Source: Neokomagataea anthophila (GTDB lineage: Bacteria > Pseudomonadota > Alphaproteobacteria > Acetobacterales > Acetobacteraceae). From it: a DNA stretch of 64,000 bases. Every line of letters begins with the position of its first letter. Within the stretch, counting starts at the first letter, position 1. The DNA lies in contig NZ_JAGRQH010000003.1 of NCBI RefSeq assembly GCF_018122595.1, positions 1 through 64,000 of the forward strand. Direction: 5' to 3'. A program made the position numbers and the translations under genes. Positions 9,119-19,084 of this stretch are shown here, piece by piece. Below the pieces are notes generated by a model. The model ran no database searches, was not told where the DNA came from, and saw only the letters and a program-made list of their open reading frames with translations.

Positions 9119-9198
9119 GGAGGTACTTCCGTGCTGACGTTAAGCTCTTTTCCTAGCAGACGTTACGCTGTCGACAAGATAGGTTGTGTGTCTTTATC

Positions 9199-11970
9199 TT
9201 AGCCGAAGGCACGGTTTGCATGCATGATAGCGATGCCAATTTCGCGCAGGAGTTCAAAATGGCGTGCTAGAGGGCGGAAAAGCTCTTCATGTTCTGCCGT
9301 AAATCCCTCCGTTGTTTCTTGATCCCGTGGCTCACCAAAATTGATATGGGCAATGCTTGGGGCCGCAAGAGGGAAGAGTTCTTCCAGAATATGCAGCATA
9401 CGTGGGACATCAAGGCATAGAGCTAATTGAGTAATGCCATCGCGGGTTAGGTTGGAGCGTGGTCCGAAATAAGGAATTTGGGACGCTAAGAGCCAAATGC
9501 GGTTAATAAGAGCAAAGCGTAGAGCGTGCAGAAGCTTTTCACGTGCAGCCATACGTGGGGCTTCTGGCCATACACTGCGCAGGGCAATATTGTCGGCTTG
9601 AATCCGGCGGAACATGGCGGGGGCGCTGGTCCAGAAGCGTAGCGCTTCGAGACCATCTGAGATGGTCAGGTAGGATTGTCGTTTTTCTTCATCTTCAGCT
9701 TGTGTGGCACGGTCGAGCCATGTGCCTGGGTCAAGCTGGCGGATGGTGGCACGCAGTACATCCAGATCGGAATGTGCAAGGGCTTGGCGCGCAAAATCCA
9801 TGGCTCCTTGGAAGCGTGGGGAGGCTTGGAGTAACTCTTCGAAGGTTTCCGGGTGGCGTTGGGCTGCATTGCCTAAACCGTGGAGTACGTTTGCCCACCA
9901 GCCGAGCTGCTGCAAAATGGCGTTGTTCGGGATAGCGCGGAGTTGGCTGGGGTGGGTGATTTGTGTCACCGTTGCCGCGTCTGATTGCCGTGCGGAGGGG
10001 CGTGATCCGGTTTTATCCACGAGGGATGGGCCGAATGCACTGAGCAAGGCTGCGTAACCGGGGTCATCAACCAATGCGGCCATATCAAGGGCGATGGTTG
10101 AGAAGAAGTCGGCGGCAAAATCAGGGCGCGTGTAGATGGGATCTTCGTGCGCTTCGGGGATGTCTGTGATGTGCTCGGCAAGCGTTGCGAGGGTTGATGA
10201 TGCGAGCTCATGTGTTCCGAACAAGGTGTAGCCATCACCACCTTGAAAGGCTGTTTCGACGCGATGGCGGATGCCTGCCTGATGTAGGGCCGCGCGTGTT
10301 CGTGCAGGAGAGAAGTAGTTCAGGCGCTGGCTGAGTGAGAAGGGGTGTGCGCCGCGGCCAATGCTTTCTCCGTGTGTGTCAAACAAGGTGAGAGAGACGT
10401 CCTCAAGGTCATGTTCCTTGAGAAGGGCCAGGGTCCGCATACGGAGGCGCTCGACCAAGTTGGTAGCCGCGAGTTGCCCGACATAGCGACCGGAATCGGA
10501 ATAGCCGAATTGTAAGGAAAGGCGACCATTGGCACGAAGGTAGTTCCGCCAATGTGGTGAGTGGAAGGCCTCTTCCAGAATGGTTTCACCGTTTTCGAGT
10601 GCGCTTTCCGTCTCGAATAGTGGAGAAATTTCGATTTGGTGGTCTTGGATGCCCATGAGGCGTGCCAGCCACAACGTAGCGAGCAGCGTGTAGCCACTTT
10701 CGGTCTCTGCAATGAGGAAGCGAATGGGGGAGCCGCTATCCACATGTTTGAGGATTTGCGCCATAGTCATCATTAGGCGCGCAGCAGAGGCTGTTTCTGT
10801 CAGAAGGGCGCCGAAATCAACGGGGCGTGGTGTAAGTTCATCCAGCGCCGTGTTGATTTTTGACATAAGGACACGGCGGCGGCGTGGCAGGGCTGGGTCA
10901 TCTGACAGGCCTAAGCGTGAACGGGCGACGTTATAGATCTGTGCTGCGTTGAGGCGTGTGTGGATGTGCGCAATGCCAAGCCCGTGGCTCATAAAGCCAG
11001 CGCGCAGCGTGTGCAGTCTTAGGGTTTGCTCTTCGTTTAGGCCGGATGCAGCATCACGGAAGAGTGGTGCTAGGGCTTGGGCGTGATCGAGAGCGGCTTC
11101 GTGATGGGCAATCAGCGTGAGGGCAAAGTGTTGGATTTGCTCAACGCTCGCATCGCGGCCTGTAGGGCAAGCTTCGTGCTGTGTGCGTACTGCTTGAATG
11201 GCGCGGCGAACACGCATGGCGAGAGCTGTGTGCTCAAGGCCGAGTGCGGAGAGGCTGCTGTCTAAACGTGAAAGTTGTGCGAGTTTTAATTCCAAGCGGA
11301 TGCGGAGCGTATCCCACCAGCCGATATCGGTACGGCCATCGGTATCAAACCCGACCCAGCTTGCCAAAATAATTGGAGATGGGTCTATGGCGGCGATAGC
11401 GTCAGCGCCCCATCGTTCTTTCATGGCTTGGAGAAGGGATGTTGTGAATTCATCCAAAGCATCACGGCCACGCAAGATAGCGTCAAGGGCTAGGCCTTGT
11501 TCATGGCTAAGTGTTGGGGGAGTGGCGCGGCGATGCGTGGTAAACTGTTCTACTGCTTTTGTTGGTGATGTCGCGCATTCTGCTAAATGAGCATAAACAT
11601 CATCGGCCAAAGCAAAAGTAGGGTGGGCTGTAAAGACTGCGGCGATCCCCGGGCGAGCCAAGTCTTCGGCTGTTTGTGCCTGCTGCACTAGTTTTTGAGA
11701 GACATTGGTCAGGCGCTCTGCTGGTGGGGCGTCTTGCAGACCGACATAGCGGCGTAAATTCTCTGCGCGCTCGACAAAAAGTTCATCACGAAGGGTACGG
11801 ACGATATCTGTGAGCTCAGGCAGGGTGTCTGCGTTCGTACTTGTAGGGAACTGGGTTTCAATACGCTGAATTGCGCTGGCGAGGCCGTCATGTTCCTGTT
11901 CAAGAGAGGCTACGAGTTCCTCAATACGAGCAGAGAGGGTGGGATCGAGCCGGGAACTAAGTTGGGACAT
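9199..11970 (-). CDS. ppc: Divergent phosphoenolpyruvate carboxylase
   Basis: A 923-residue protein matching the length and layout of bacterial PEP carboxylase, which adds bicarbonate to PEP to make oxaloacetate. The N-terminal catalytic His motif is FTAHPT (H116). Conserved blocks PLFET (450-454), GYSDS (489-493), SIGRG (536-540), GSRPSAR and LRAIPNN are present. However, against the E. coli enzyme (from memory) the catalytic Lys after GYSDS is Arg (GYSDSGRYVG), the first Arg of HGRGGSIGRG is replaced (THGESIGRG), and the C-terminal RNTG is RAFG. It may be an active lineage-specific form or a protein with altered chemistry. The gene is alone and divergent from the DUF445 gene. Confidence 0.8.
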   Translation of the reverse strand: MSQLSSRLDPTLSARIEELVASLEQEHDGLASAIQRIETQFPTSTNADTLPELTDIVRTLRDELFVERAENLRRYVGLQDAPPAERLTNVSQKLVQQAQTAEDLARPGIAAVFTAHPTFALADDVYAHLAECATSPTKAVEQFTTHRRATPPTLSHEQGLALDAILRGRDALDEFTTSLLQAMKERWGADAIAAIDPSPIILASWVGFDTDGRTDIGWWDTLRIRLELKLAQLSRLDSSLSALGLEHTALAMRVRRAIQAVRTQHEACPTGRDASVEQIQHFALTLIAHHEAALDHAQALAPLFRDAASGLNEEQTLRLHTLRAGFMSHGLGIAHIHTRLNAAQIYNVARSRLGLSDDPALPRRRRVLMSKINTALDELTPRPVDFGALLTETASAARLMMTMAQILKHVDSGSPIRFLIAETESGYTLLATLWLARLMGIQDHQIEISPLFETESALENGETILEEAFHSPHWRNYLRANGRLSLQFGYSDSGRYVGQLAATNLVERLRMRTLALLKEHDLEDVSLTLFDTHGESIGRGAHPFSLSQRLNYFSPARTRAALHQAGIRHRVETAFQGGDGYTLFGTHELASSTLATLAEHITDIPEAHEDPIYTRPDFAADFFSTIALDMAALVDDPGYAALLSAFGPSLVDKTGSRPSARQSDAATVTQITHPSQLRAIPNNAILQQLGWWANVLHGLGNAAQRHPETFEELLQASPRFQGAMDFARQALAHSDLDVLRATIRQLDPGTWLDRATQAEDEEKRQSYLTISDGLEALRFWTSAPAMFRRIQADNIALRSVWPEAPRMAAREKLLHALRFALINRIWLLASQIPYFGPRSNLTRDGITQLALCLDVPRMLHILEELFPLAAPSIAHINFGEPRDQETTEGFTAEHEELFRPLARHFELLREIGIAIMHANRAFG

Positions 11971-12153
11971 CGGACGGTCTCACTTGAAACAAAATTGCGT
12001 TGAGATAACGCGCGGAGCCGTTTGTGGCTGCACGTTATGTGTTTGACGGTTGTTTCATGACCTGCGCGGCTGTGCAACACCCCTGCCCATAAAGCTGCCT
12101 TTTCCGAGGGAGAAGGGCGCGACAGAAAAAACGGATGATGGTAACGGGAGAGT

Positions 12154-13443
12154 ATGGAAACATCTCGCTTATCCGCCGTAAAGCCTCTCTCTCAAGAGGG
12201 AGGAGTATCCCCTAAGCGTAAAGCTGAGGCGCTTTTGGTTATTATGGGCGTGGCGTCTGGTGTGACGACATGGCTAAGCACGCGGGCCGCCGGAGAACAC
12301 CATTTTTGGTTGGATACTCTTAGGGCGGGAACACGTTCTGGTGTCGTTGGTGGTTTGGCGGATTGGTTTGCCGTTACGGCGTTGTTTCGGCATCCGCTGG
12401 GCATTCCAATCCCGCATACGGCCATATTGCCCCGGCAGAAGGATCGGCTTGGGCGTGCTTTAGGGCGCTTTGTTGGCGATCAGCTTTTTGCGGATGATGA
12501 AATACGGCGTGTTTTGCGCAAAGTTGATGTGCCGGGTCTTGTTGCGAAAGTTCTGGAAGACCCACAGACACGAGAAAGTTTAATTTTCGCTCTGCAGGGG
12601 AGTTTGCCTGATCTGTTCGCACGTATTGAGGACGGACGGGCAGGGACTGCGATGGCAAACATCATGGCTGTTGCGCTGAACGGTGAAGAAATGGCGCCGT
12701 TGGTGGCGCGTGTGCTGCGCGCAATGGTTGAGAGCGAGATGCATCAGGAGGTGATTTCTTTCCTGATCAGTAAGCTTCAAGAGGCTTTAGCGGCACGAGA
12801 AGATGAACTGCGTGATTTCGTTGAAGATCGCGTGCGTGAGCAGGGTGGGCGTTTTGTTGGGTGGGCGCTGGGGAGTTCAGTGGCAAGCCGGGTGTTTCAG
12901 TCGCTGCAAACAGAAATTGAGCGGATTGACCCAATGGATTCGGCCCTGCGGCAGGGGTTTACGCGCTGGGTGTGCCGCGAAATTGAGAAGTTGGAGTGTG
13001 GTGAGGGGTACCATAACGAATTTGTGAAAGGTGTGTCCTCTGTGCTGCAACACGATGTGTTGCGTGCGTGGTGCCAAGAGCTTTGGCTAAAGTTTCGGCG
13101 TATGGCGGAAGATGATAGTCGGCGTACGGATGGGTGGAGTGCTGCTGTACTGGCTAGTTCGGTCGATGGTCTTGCAAGTATGTTGCGGAGCAATGAGGGG
13201 ATACGTCAGAAGGCAAATACGTTGATAGAACGTGGGGTTTTCGCCTTTTTGCCGCAACTGCGGGAAAAAATGAAAACCTTTATGATGTCGGTCATTGCGC
13301 GGTGGGATGGTGAGGCGCTTTCTGCACAGTTAGAGGCGGGTGTCGGGCGTGATCTCGCTTATGTGCGTGTGAACGGTACGGTGGTTGGCTTCTTGGTGGG
13401 GGCTGTGTTGGAAGGGTTCTTCCGTGTTGTAGCGGGGCTTTGA
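12154..13443 (+). CDS. DUF445 family membrane-associated protein
   Basis: A 429-residue protein of the DUF445 (YjiN-like) family, whose function is unknown. Visible features are an N-terminal hydrophobic segment (ALLVIMGVASGVTTWL), the family block GLADWFAVTALFRHPLGIPI followed by HTAILPRQKDRLGRALG, a long helical amphipathic middle region, and a C-terminal hydrophobic segment (NGTVVGFLVGAVLEGFFRVV). This arrangement suggests anchoring at both ends. The start at 12154 follows GGGAGAGT. It reads toward the suf cluster but ends about 110 bp before its regulator, so it is probably a separate unit. Confidence 0.85.
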   Translation: METSRLSAVKPLSQEGGVSPKRKAEALLVIMGVASGVTTWLSTRAAGEHHFWLDTLRAGTRSGVVGGLADWFAVTALFRHPLGIPIPHTAILPRQKDRLGRALGRFVGDQLFADDEIRRVLRKVDVPGLVAKVLEDPQTRESLIFALQGSLPDLFARIEDGRAGTAMANIMAVALNGEEMAPLVARVLRAMVESEMHQEVISFLISKLQEALAAREDELRDFVEDRVREQGGRFVGWALGSSVASRVFQSLQTEIERIDPMDSALRQGFTRWVCREIEKLECGEGYHNEFVKGVSSVLQHDVLRAWCQELWLKFRRMAEDDSRRTDGWSAAVLASSVDGLASMLRSNEGIRQKANTLIERGVFAFLPQLREKMKTFMMSVIARWDGEALSAQLEAGVGRDLAYVRVNGTVVGFLVGAVLEGFFRVVAGL

Positions 13444-13506
13444 GCGGCATGGTGTACGTCAATTATCTTGACCGGCCAGAAGATATGGGGCAATCCCAAC
13501 TCCAAT

Positions 13507-13527
13507 TAGGACTCAATGAGTCTTAAA
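13507..13527. promoter_or_regulatory. Imperfect palindrome, probable operator of the suf operon
   Basis: TTAGGACTCAATGAGTCTTAA is a 21-bp dyad centred on 13516 with a perfect 13-bp core (GACTCAATGAGTC, 13510-13522) about a single central base. It sits 28-33 bp upstream of the Rrf2-type regulator gene that heads the suf operon, where an autoregulatory site would be expected. Rrf2 proteins (IscR, NsrR, RirA) bind dyads of this size. Binding by this regulator is inferred. Confidence 0.55.
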
Positions 13528-13554
13528 TGTGAATTCAATGTTTGAGTGGGTGTG

Positions 13555-14031
13555 ATGCTCAGGCTTTCCAAACTTGCTGATTACGCCACAGTTATTCTCG
13601 TACGGTTAGGCCGTTATGAAGAACTGGTTACGGCGTCGGCACTGGCCCATGAAACGGGCGTGCCTGAGCCAACTGTAGCAAAACTGTTAAAGGGACTGGC
13701 CGGGCACCAACTGGTTATTTCCCATCGTGGAGCGCGGGGCGGTTACCGTTTGGCACGTTCCTTAGAGGATGTCAGTATCGCAACGGTGATTGCCGCTGTG
13801 GATGGACCAATCTCAATCACAGCATGCTGTGATGGGCGTGAGTGTGAACACAGTGCGCTATGCGGCCTCTCAGGTCAGTGGGATATGGTAAATGATGCCA
13901 TTCTTGAAACGCTTAACCGTATCACACTTGCCGATATGCAAGGGCCTAACGATGTTTCATCAAGTGCCCGTGGCGGTTCAACGAGAGAGGATGCAGATTT
14001 TGCCTCTTCTGTTGTGGAACCGGTGAAGTAA
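13555..14031 (+). CDS. Rrf2-family Fe-S sensing regulator of the suf operon
   Basis: A 158-residue Rrf2 protein. A winged-helix DNA-binding region fills about residues 1-70 ([49 protein letters not shown]), followed by a cysteine cluster [15 protein letters not shown] that matches the Fe-S ligand loop of IscR/SufR-type members. It probably represses or activates the suf genes according to cluster state. The ATG at 13555 is preferred because [15 protein letters not shown] is the conserved start; in-frame GTG codons at 13546 and 13552 are alternatives. The gap to sufB is 11 bp, so it is the first gene of the operon. Confidence 0.9.
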   Translation: MLRLSKLADYATVILVRLGRYEELVTASALAHETGVPEPTVAKLLKGLAGHQLVISHRGARGGYRLARSLEDVSIATVIAAVDGPISITACCDGRECEHSALCGLSGQWDMVNDAILETLNRITLADMQGPNDVSSSARGGSTREDADFASSVVEPVK

Positions 14032-14042
14032 GGACGAAGATC

Positions 14043-15527
14043 ATGCCAGCCGTTACCGAAACTCGTGAGGCCGTCGAAAAGCTTGCTAAGTCCAGCTATG
14101 AATGGGGCTTTGAAACCGATATCGAGATGGAAATCGCCCCGAAAGGGTTGAATGAAGATACCATCCGTTTGATTTCGGAGCGTAAAGGTGAGCCCGCATG
14201 GATGTTAGAGTGGCGCTTGCAAGCTTATAGTGCGTGGCTGGAGATGAAAGAGCCTGAATGGGCGAAAGTCAGCCATCCGCCGATTGACTATCAAGACGCG
14301 CATTATTTCGCTCAGCCGAAGAAAAAGCCGGGCCCTAAGAGCCTTGATGAAGTTGATCCACAGTTGCTGCGTACGTATGAGCGTCTGGGCATTCCATTGC
14401 ATGAGCAAGCACTATTGGCCGGTGTGGAAGGCGCTGAAGAAGCGCGCCCGCCTGTTGCTGTGGACGCGGTGTTTGATAGTGTTTCGGTTGCGACGACCTT
14501 CCGCAAAACGTTGGAAGAAGCCGGGGTTATTTTCTGTCCAATATCAGAAGCTATTCGTGAGCACTCTGAATTGGTGAAGAAGTATCTTGGTACGGTTGTG
14601 CCTGTTGGTGATAACTTTTTCGCGGCCTTGAATTCTGCGGTCTTTACGGATGGTTCGTTCGTTTATGTACCGAAGGGCGTACGCTGCCCGATGGAACTGT
14701 CTACCTATTTCCGTATTAATGCGCGGAATACAGGGCAGTTTGAGCGGACGCTGATTATTGCAGAAGAGCGTGCGAGTGTATCGTACCTTGAAGGATGCAC
14801 AGCGCCTCAACGTGATGAAAATCAGCTTCATGCAGCGGTGGTTGAATTGGTAGCGATGGATGATGCATCCATTAAATATTCGACCGTTCAGAACTGGTAT
14901 CCCGGCGATGAAAATGGTCGTGGCGGTATTTATAACTTTGTGACCAAGCGTGGTATTTGTCGTGGTGCACGTGCAAAAATCTCGTGGACGCAGGTTGAAA
15001 CCGGTTCGGCCATTACGTGGAAATATCCGTCGTGCATTTTGGCTGGTGAAGGTTCCGTTGGGGAGTTCTACTCTGTTGCGGTGACGAATGGTCATCAGCA
15101 AGCGGATACCGGCACTAAGATGATTCATTTGGGGGCGAATACGCGCTCAACAATTATCGCGAAGACGATTTCTGCTGGTGAGTCGGATAGTACGTATCGT
15201 GGATTGGTGCGGATGCAACCGCGTGCGCGCCATGCACGCAACTTCACGCAATGCGATAGTCTTTTGATTGGTGACCGTTGTGGGGCGCATACAGTGCCCT
15301 ATATTGAAAGCCGGAATATGACAGCGCGTGTGGAGCATGAAGCCACCACGTCTAAGATATCAGAAGATCAACTCTTTTATTGCCGCTCACGCGGGTTGTC
15401 GGAAGAAGATTCGGTAGGGCTTATTGTCAACGGCTTCTGCCGTGAGGTTCTTAAAGAACTGCCGATGGAATTTGCGGTTGAAGCACAGAAGTTGCTTCAG
15501 ATCAGCCTCGAGGGAAGTGTAGGTTAA
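14043..15527 (+). CDS. sufB: Fe-S cluster assembly scaffold SufB
   Basis: A 494-residue SufB of normal length. Recognisable blocks are [18 protein letters not shown], the motif [29 protein letters not shown] text ([15 protein letters not shown]), [20 protein letters not shown] and the C-terminal [20 protein letters not shown]. SufB forms the SufBCD complex in the cytosol that receives persulfide sulfur and builds clusters. It starts 11 bp after the regulator and ends 2 bp before sufC. Confidence 0.97.
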   Translation: MPAVTETREAVEKLAKSSYEWGFETDIEMEIAPKGLNEDTIRLISERKGEPAWMLEWRLQAYSAWLEMKEPEWAKVSHPPIDYQDAHYFAQPKKKPGPKSLDEVDPQLLRTYERLGIPLHEQALLAGVEGAEEARPPVAVDAVFDSVSVATTFRKTLEEAGVIFCPISEAIREHSELVKKYLGTVVPVGDNFFAALNSAVFTDGSFVYVPKGVRCPMELSTYFRINARNTGQFERTLIIAEERASVSYLEGCTAPQRDENQLHAAVVELVAMDDASIKYSTVQNWYPGDENGRGGIYNFVTKRGICRGARAKISWTQVETGSAITWKYPSCILAGEGSVGEFYSVAVTNGHQQADTGTKMIHLGANTRSTIIAKTISAGESDSTYRGLVRMQPRARHARNFTQCDSLLIGDRCGAHTVPYIESRNMTARVEHEATTSKISEDQLFYCRSRGLSEEDSVGLIVNGFCREVLKELPMEFAVEAQKLLQISLEGSVG

Positions 15528-15529
15528 CA

Positions 15530-16300
15530 ATGTCTGAATTTCTTGAAATCCGGGGCCTCGAGGCTCGTATCGATGCCGATGGTACGCCAAAGGACATTCT
15601 CAAAGGGATTGATCTGACCATCCCTAAGGGTGAAGTCCACGCGATTATGGGGCCGAATGGATCGGGTAAATCGACCCTGTCCTATGTTCTGTCTGGCCGC
15701 GATGATTATGAAGTGACAGGTGGTTCAGCGCTGTTTAAGGGCGAAGACCTACTGGCTTTAGAGCCGGAAGAGCGTGCTGCGCTGGGCGTCTTCTTGGCGT
15801 TCCAAGCCCCGGTTGAACTGCCGGGCGTCAACAATGCGAACTTCCTGCGTACAGCGGTGAATGCCGTGCGCCGGGCTCGTGAGCAAGATGAGTTGGATGC
15901 AGTCGCATTTTTGAAGGCTGTACGTGCGGAAACGAAGCGTTTGTCTATGTCAGACGAAATGTTGAAGCGTGCAGTGAATGTTGGCTTCTCTGGCGGTGAG
16001 AAAAAACGCAACGAAGTTCTCCAAATGCGTCTTTTGCAGCCTTCTTTGGCGATTTTGGATGAGACAGATAGCGGGCTCGATATTGATGCTCTGCGCATCG
16101 TCGCAGAAGGCGTGAATTCACTGCGTGGCCCTGATTTCTCCGCTTTGGTGATTACGCATCATCAGCGCCTGTTGGATCATTTGGTGCCTGATCGTGTGCA
16201 TGTGATGGCCAAGGGGCGCATTATCCATAGCGGTGGTCCAGAAGTCGCGAAGACACTGGAAAAACAAGGCTATGCTCAGTTTCTTGAGGCCGCAGTATGA
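15530..16300 (+). CDS. sufC: Fe-S cluster assembly ATPase SufC
   Basis: A 256-residue ABC-type ATPase without membrane domain. Walker A is GPNGSGKST (about 44-52), the family-typical Q-loop region is GVFLAFQAPVELPGV, signature NVGFSGGEKKRNEVLQM, Walker B LAILDETDSGLDIDALR and switch His in VITHHQR. It powers conformational change of the SufB-SufD pair. Its stop overlaps the sufD start (ATGA), showing coupled translation. Confidence 0.97.
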   Translation: MSEFLEIRGLEARIDADGTPKDILKGIDLTIPKGEVHAIMGPNGSGKSTLSYVLSGRDDYEVTGGSALFKGEDLLALEPEERAALGVFLAFQAPVELPGVNNANFLRTAVNAVRRAREQDELDAVAFLKAVRAETKRLSMSDEMLKRAVNVGFSGGEKKRNEVLQMRLLQPSLAILDETDSGLDIDALRIVAEGVNSLRGPDFSALVITHHQRLLDHLVPDRVHVMAKGRIIHSGGPEVAKTLEKQGYAQFLEAAV

Positions 16301-17496
16301 CACAAGCAACCTTGCCGGCAGCCCCAGCGCTTGACGCGTTTGTTGCGCGAGCCGCTGAGGCAGGGCATGTATCGATCGATGCACTGAAGCAAGTCGGGGT
16401 ACCTACACGCCGGGTTGAAGCATGGCGCTATACGCCGCTGCGTGCCGTGTCCGCCATTGCGTGGTCGGCTGCGCCAGTGGTGACGCAGGCTGATGTGGAG
16501 GCCGTACTTGCGACATTGCCGCTGCCTGAAACCGGACATCGTGCAGTCTTTGGGAATGGACGTGTTGTGCAGGCGGATTTGCCGCCTTGCGCGCAAGCAC
16601 TTCCTGCCTTGTCTGAAGCGGCTTCAGAGGCAGGCCGTTTTTCGGTATTGCTGAATGATGTTCTGGCGTCTGACGGTGTGGCGCTGCGTGTGCCTGCGGG
16701 GCAGGATGCGGGCTTTTTAACCCTTGCGAATATCACGAAGGGTACAGATGTCTCCGCTCATCTGCACCATCGTATTGTGTTGGAGGACGGTGCTTCTCTA
16801 ACGCTGTATGAAGTGAATGCTGGTGAAGGGCGTTATCTGACGAACCCGCGTTTGAGCATCGAAGTTGGCCGTGGTGCACGTTTGCAGCATGTAAAAATCC
16901 AACGTGATAGCGCGGATGCGTTCCATCTGGCATTTGTGTCGGCCAAGGTTTCAGGTGAGGGTGTTTATAACAGCTTTACGCTAAATCAAGGCAGTGCACT
17001 GGCACGTCATGAAGTGGCGGCAACGCTCGCAGAAAGTCATGCGGAAGTGCATATCAATGGCGTGCAACGTGTGGATGGAGAGCGTTTGAATGATCTGACG
17101 TCATTCATTCATCACGCCGCACCGGATTGTAATTCACGCCAGACGGTGAAGACGGTTCTGTCCGAAAATGGCCAAGGTGTTTTCCAGGGTAAGATCCTTG
17201 TGGATCGTATTGCCCAGAAAACGGATGGCTATCAGATGAACCAAGCTTTGCTACTGTCTGAGAAAGCACAGATTAACAGCAAGCCTGAGCTCGAAATCTA
17301 CGCAGATGACGTGAAGTGCAGTCATGGTGCAACGGTTGGTGCGCTGGATGATGAGCAGCTTTTTTATCTGCGCTCACGTGGTGTTCCAGCCGCAGAAGCG
17401 CGTGATATTTTGGTTCAGGCATTCTTGCTGGATGCTGTTGAATTGGTTGAAGATGTCACGTTGCGCGATCTGCTGTTGCGGAGTTTTGTATCGTGA
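16297..17496 (+). CDS. sufD: Fe-S cluster assembly protein SufD
   Basis: A 399-residue paralogue of SufB. The N-terminal region is less conserved (RRVEAWRYTPLRAVSAI), while the C-terminal half carries SufD hallmarks: FIHHAAPDCNSRQTVKTVL, FQGKILVDRIAQKTDGYQMN, and DDVKCSHGATVGALDDEQLF followed by YLRSRGV. It partners SufB and SufC in the cytosolic assembly complex. It overlaps sufC by 4 bp at its start and sufS by 4 bp at its end. Confidence 0.96.
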   Translation: MTQATLPAAPALDAFVARAAEAGHVSIDALKQVGVPTRRVEAWRYTPLRAVSAIAWSAAPVVTQADVEAVLATLPLPETGHRAVFGNGRVVQADLPPCAQALPALSEAASEAGRFSVLLNDVLASDGVALRVPAGQDAGFLTLANITKGTDVSAHLHHRIVLEDGASLTLYEVNAGEGRYLTNPRLSIEVGRGARLQHVKIQRDSADAFHLAFVSAKVSGEGVYNSFTLNQGSALARHEVAATLAESHAEVHINGVQRVDGERLNDLTSFIHHAAPDCNSRQTVKTVLSENGQGVFQGKILVDRIAQKTDGYQMNQALLLSEKAQINSKPELEIYADDVKCSHGATVGALDDEQLFYLRSRGVPAAEARDILVQAFLLDAVELVEDVTLRDLLLRSFVS

Positions 17497-18704
17497 CGCC
17501 GGAACTGCGCGCTCAATTTCCTATTCTTGAGGAAAAAGTGCACGGGAAGCCGCTTGTCTTTTTAGACAGCGCGGCTTCTGCGCAGAAGCCGATATGTGTG
17601 ATGGACGCTATGCAAAAAGCGGCTTATCACCAATACGCGAATATTCATCGCGGTTTACACTGGATGAGTGAGCGCACGACGGAAGCTTATGAAGCGACCC
17701 GTGATGTTGTTGCTGCGTTTTTAAACGCGCCAGATCGCCATGAGATTGTTTTTACACGGAACAGTACAGAGGCGATTAACCTCGTCGCGCATAGCTTTGG
17801 TGGGCTTTTAAAGCCTGGCCAAGCGGTGCTTATTTCTGAGTTGGAGCACCATGCGAATATTGTTCCGTGGCTGATGCTGCGGGATCGTATCGGTATTGAA
17901 TTGCGGGTTGTTCCCATTCTGGACAATGGGGATATCGACCTGAATGCGTATGAGGCATTGTTGGCTGATGGCAAGGTCGCTCTCGTAGCGATTACGCAGA
18001 TGTCCAATGTCTTGGGGACCGTAACGCCGGCAAAAAAACTGGCAGAATTGGCCCATGCGCATGGCGCGAAGATTTTGTTTGATGGTTCGCAGTCGGTGGT
18101 GCATAGCGCCGTTGATGTGCAGGCTATTGGTGCCGATTTCTTTACGTTTACGGGGCATAAATTATACGGACCAACGGGCATCGGTGTGCTTTGGGGACGT
18201 ATGGAACTTCTCGATTCTATGCCGCCTTTTATGGGCGGTGGCGAGATGATTCAGAGTGTCTCGTTCGAAGGTGCAACGTGGGCGAGTGTGCCGCATCGTT
18301 TTGAAGCGGGTACGCCTGCGATTTTGGAAACGATTGGGCTTGCGGAAGCAATTCGTTTTGTTGAGCGGATTGGTTATGACGCGATTGAAGCGCATGAGAA
18401 AGCCCTGACGGATTATGCCGTTGAGCGCCTTAATGCGCTTGAGGGTGTACGTGTTTTGGGTGCGCCTGCTCAGCGTGGTGGTGTGGTGTCTTTCGTAATG
18501 GAGAAAGCGCACCCACATGATTTAGCAACGTTGCTTGATCAGATGGGTATTGCCATTCGTGCAGGGCAACATTGTGCGGAACCTTTGGTGCGTAAATTAG
18601 GGCTTCATGCAACGGCGCGTGCGAGCTTTGGTGTGTATTCTGTCAAAGAAGACATCGATGCTCTGTGCGTGGGCCTTGAGCGCGCCCATATGATGTTAAG
18701 TTGA
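17493..18704 (+). CDS. sufS: Cysteine desulfurase SufS
   Basis: A 403-residue PLP enzyme of the SufS (group II) type that takes sulfur from cysteine. The PLP lysine is in FTGHKLYGPTGIG and the persulfide-carrying cysteine in IRAGQHCAEPLVRKLG. Other features are the N-terminal VFLDSAASAQKP and ANIHRGLHWMSERTT. Start ATGA-type overlap with sufD uses GTG. Group II desulfurases need a sulfur acceptor (SufE or SufU), and none is encoded in this operon. Confidence 0.97.
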   Translation: MTPELRAQFPILEEKVHGKPLVFLDSAASAQKPICVMDAMQKAAYHQYANIHRGLHWMSERTTEAYEATRDVVAAFLNAPDRHEIVFTRNSTEAINLVAHSFGGLLKPGQAVLISELEHHANIVPWLMLRDRIGIELRVVPILDNGDIDLNAYEALLADGKVALVAITQMSNVLGTVTPAKKLAELAHAHGAKILFDGSQSVVHSAVDVQAIGADFFTFTGHKLYGPTGIGVLWGRMELLDSMPPFMGGGEMIQSVSFEGATWASVPHRFEAGTPAILETIGLAEAIRFVERIGYDAIEAHEKALTDYAVERLNALEGVRVLGAPAQRGGVVSFVMEKAHPHDLATLLDQMGIAIRAGQHCAEPLVRKLGLHATARASFGVYSVKEDIDALCVGLERAHMMLS

Positions 18705-18711
18705 GAGAGTG

Positions 18712-19065
18712 ATGAGCGATCAACCGCAAGAGACTGTTGATGTGCCGGCTACTCAGGGATCTGCACCAGATCAGGATGCCGTGATTGCGGCGATTGCTAC
18801 GGTGTATGACCCGGAAATTCCGGTCAATATTTATGAGCTGGGTCTGATTTATGCCATTGATTTGCATGATGACGGCCGAGTTCATGTCGAAATGACCCTT
18901 ACGGCCCCTAATTGCCCAAGTGCGCAAGAGTTGCCTGAGATGGTTCGTGAGGCGATTGCTCAATTGCCAGAGGCGACGACTGTCACGGTGGAAATTGTTT
19001 GGGATCCGCCGTGGGATATTAGTCGTATGAGTGACGATGCGCGTCTTGCGCTAAATATGTTCTGA
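18712..19065 (+). CDS. sufT: SufT-like Fe-S protein maturation factor (DUF59/MIP18)
   Basis: A 117-residue protein with a DUF59 domain: VYDPEIPVNIYELGLIYAI, VHVEMTLTAPNCPSAQELP and VEIVWDPPWDISRMSDDAR. SufT-type proteins help Fe-S proteins acquire clusters when demand is high. ATG 18712 is preferred to the adjacent GTG at 18709. It lies 7 bp after sufS, inside the operon. The N-terminal 25 residues are variable and of low complexity. Confidence 0.9.
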   Translation: MSDQPQETVDVPATQGSAPDQDAVIAAIATVYDPEIPVNIYELGLIYAIDLHDDGRVHVEMTLTAPNCPSAQELPEMVREAIAQLPEATTVTVEIVWDPPWDISRMSDDARLALNMF

Positions 19066-19084
19066 TTGATCGGAAGTTTATAGC

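Noticed and set aside
14544-15128. 194-codon open frame antisense to sufB
   Set aside because: It lies wholly inside a certain gene, and its sequence shows no domain or signal.
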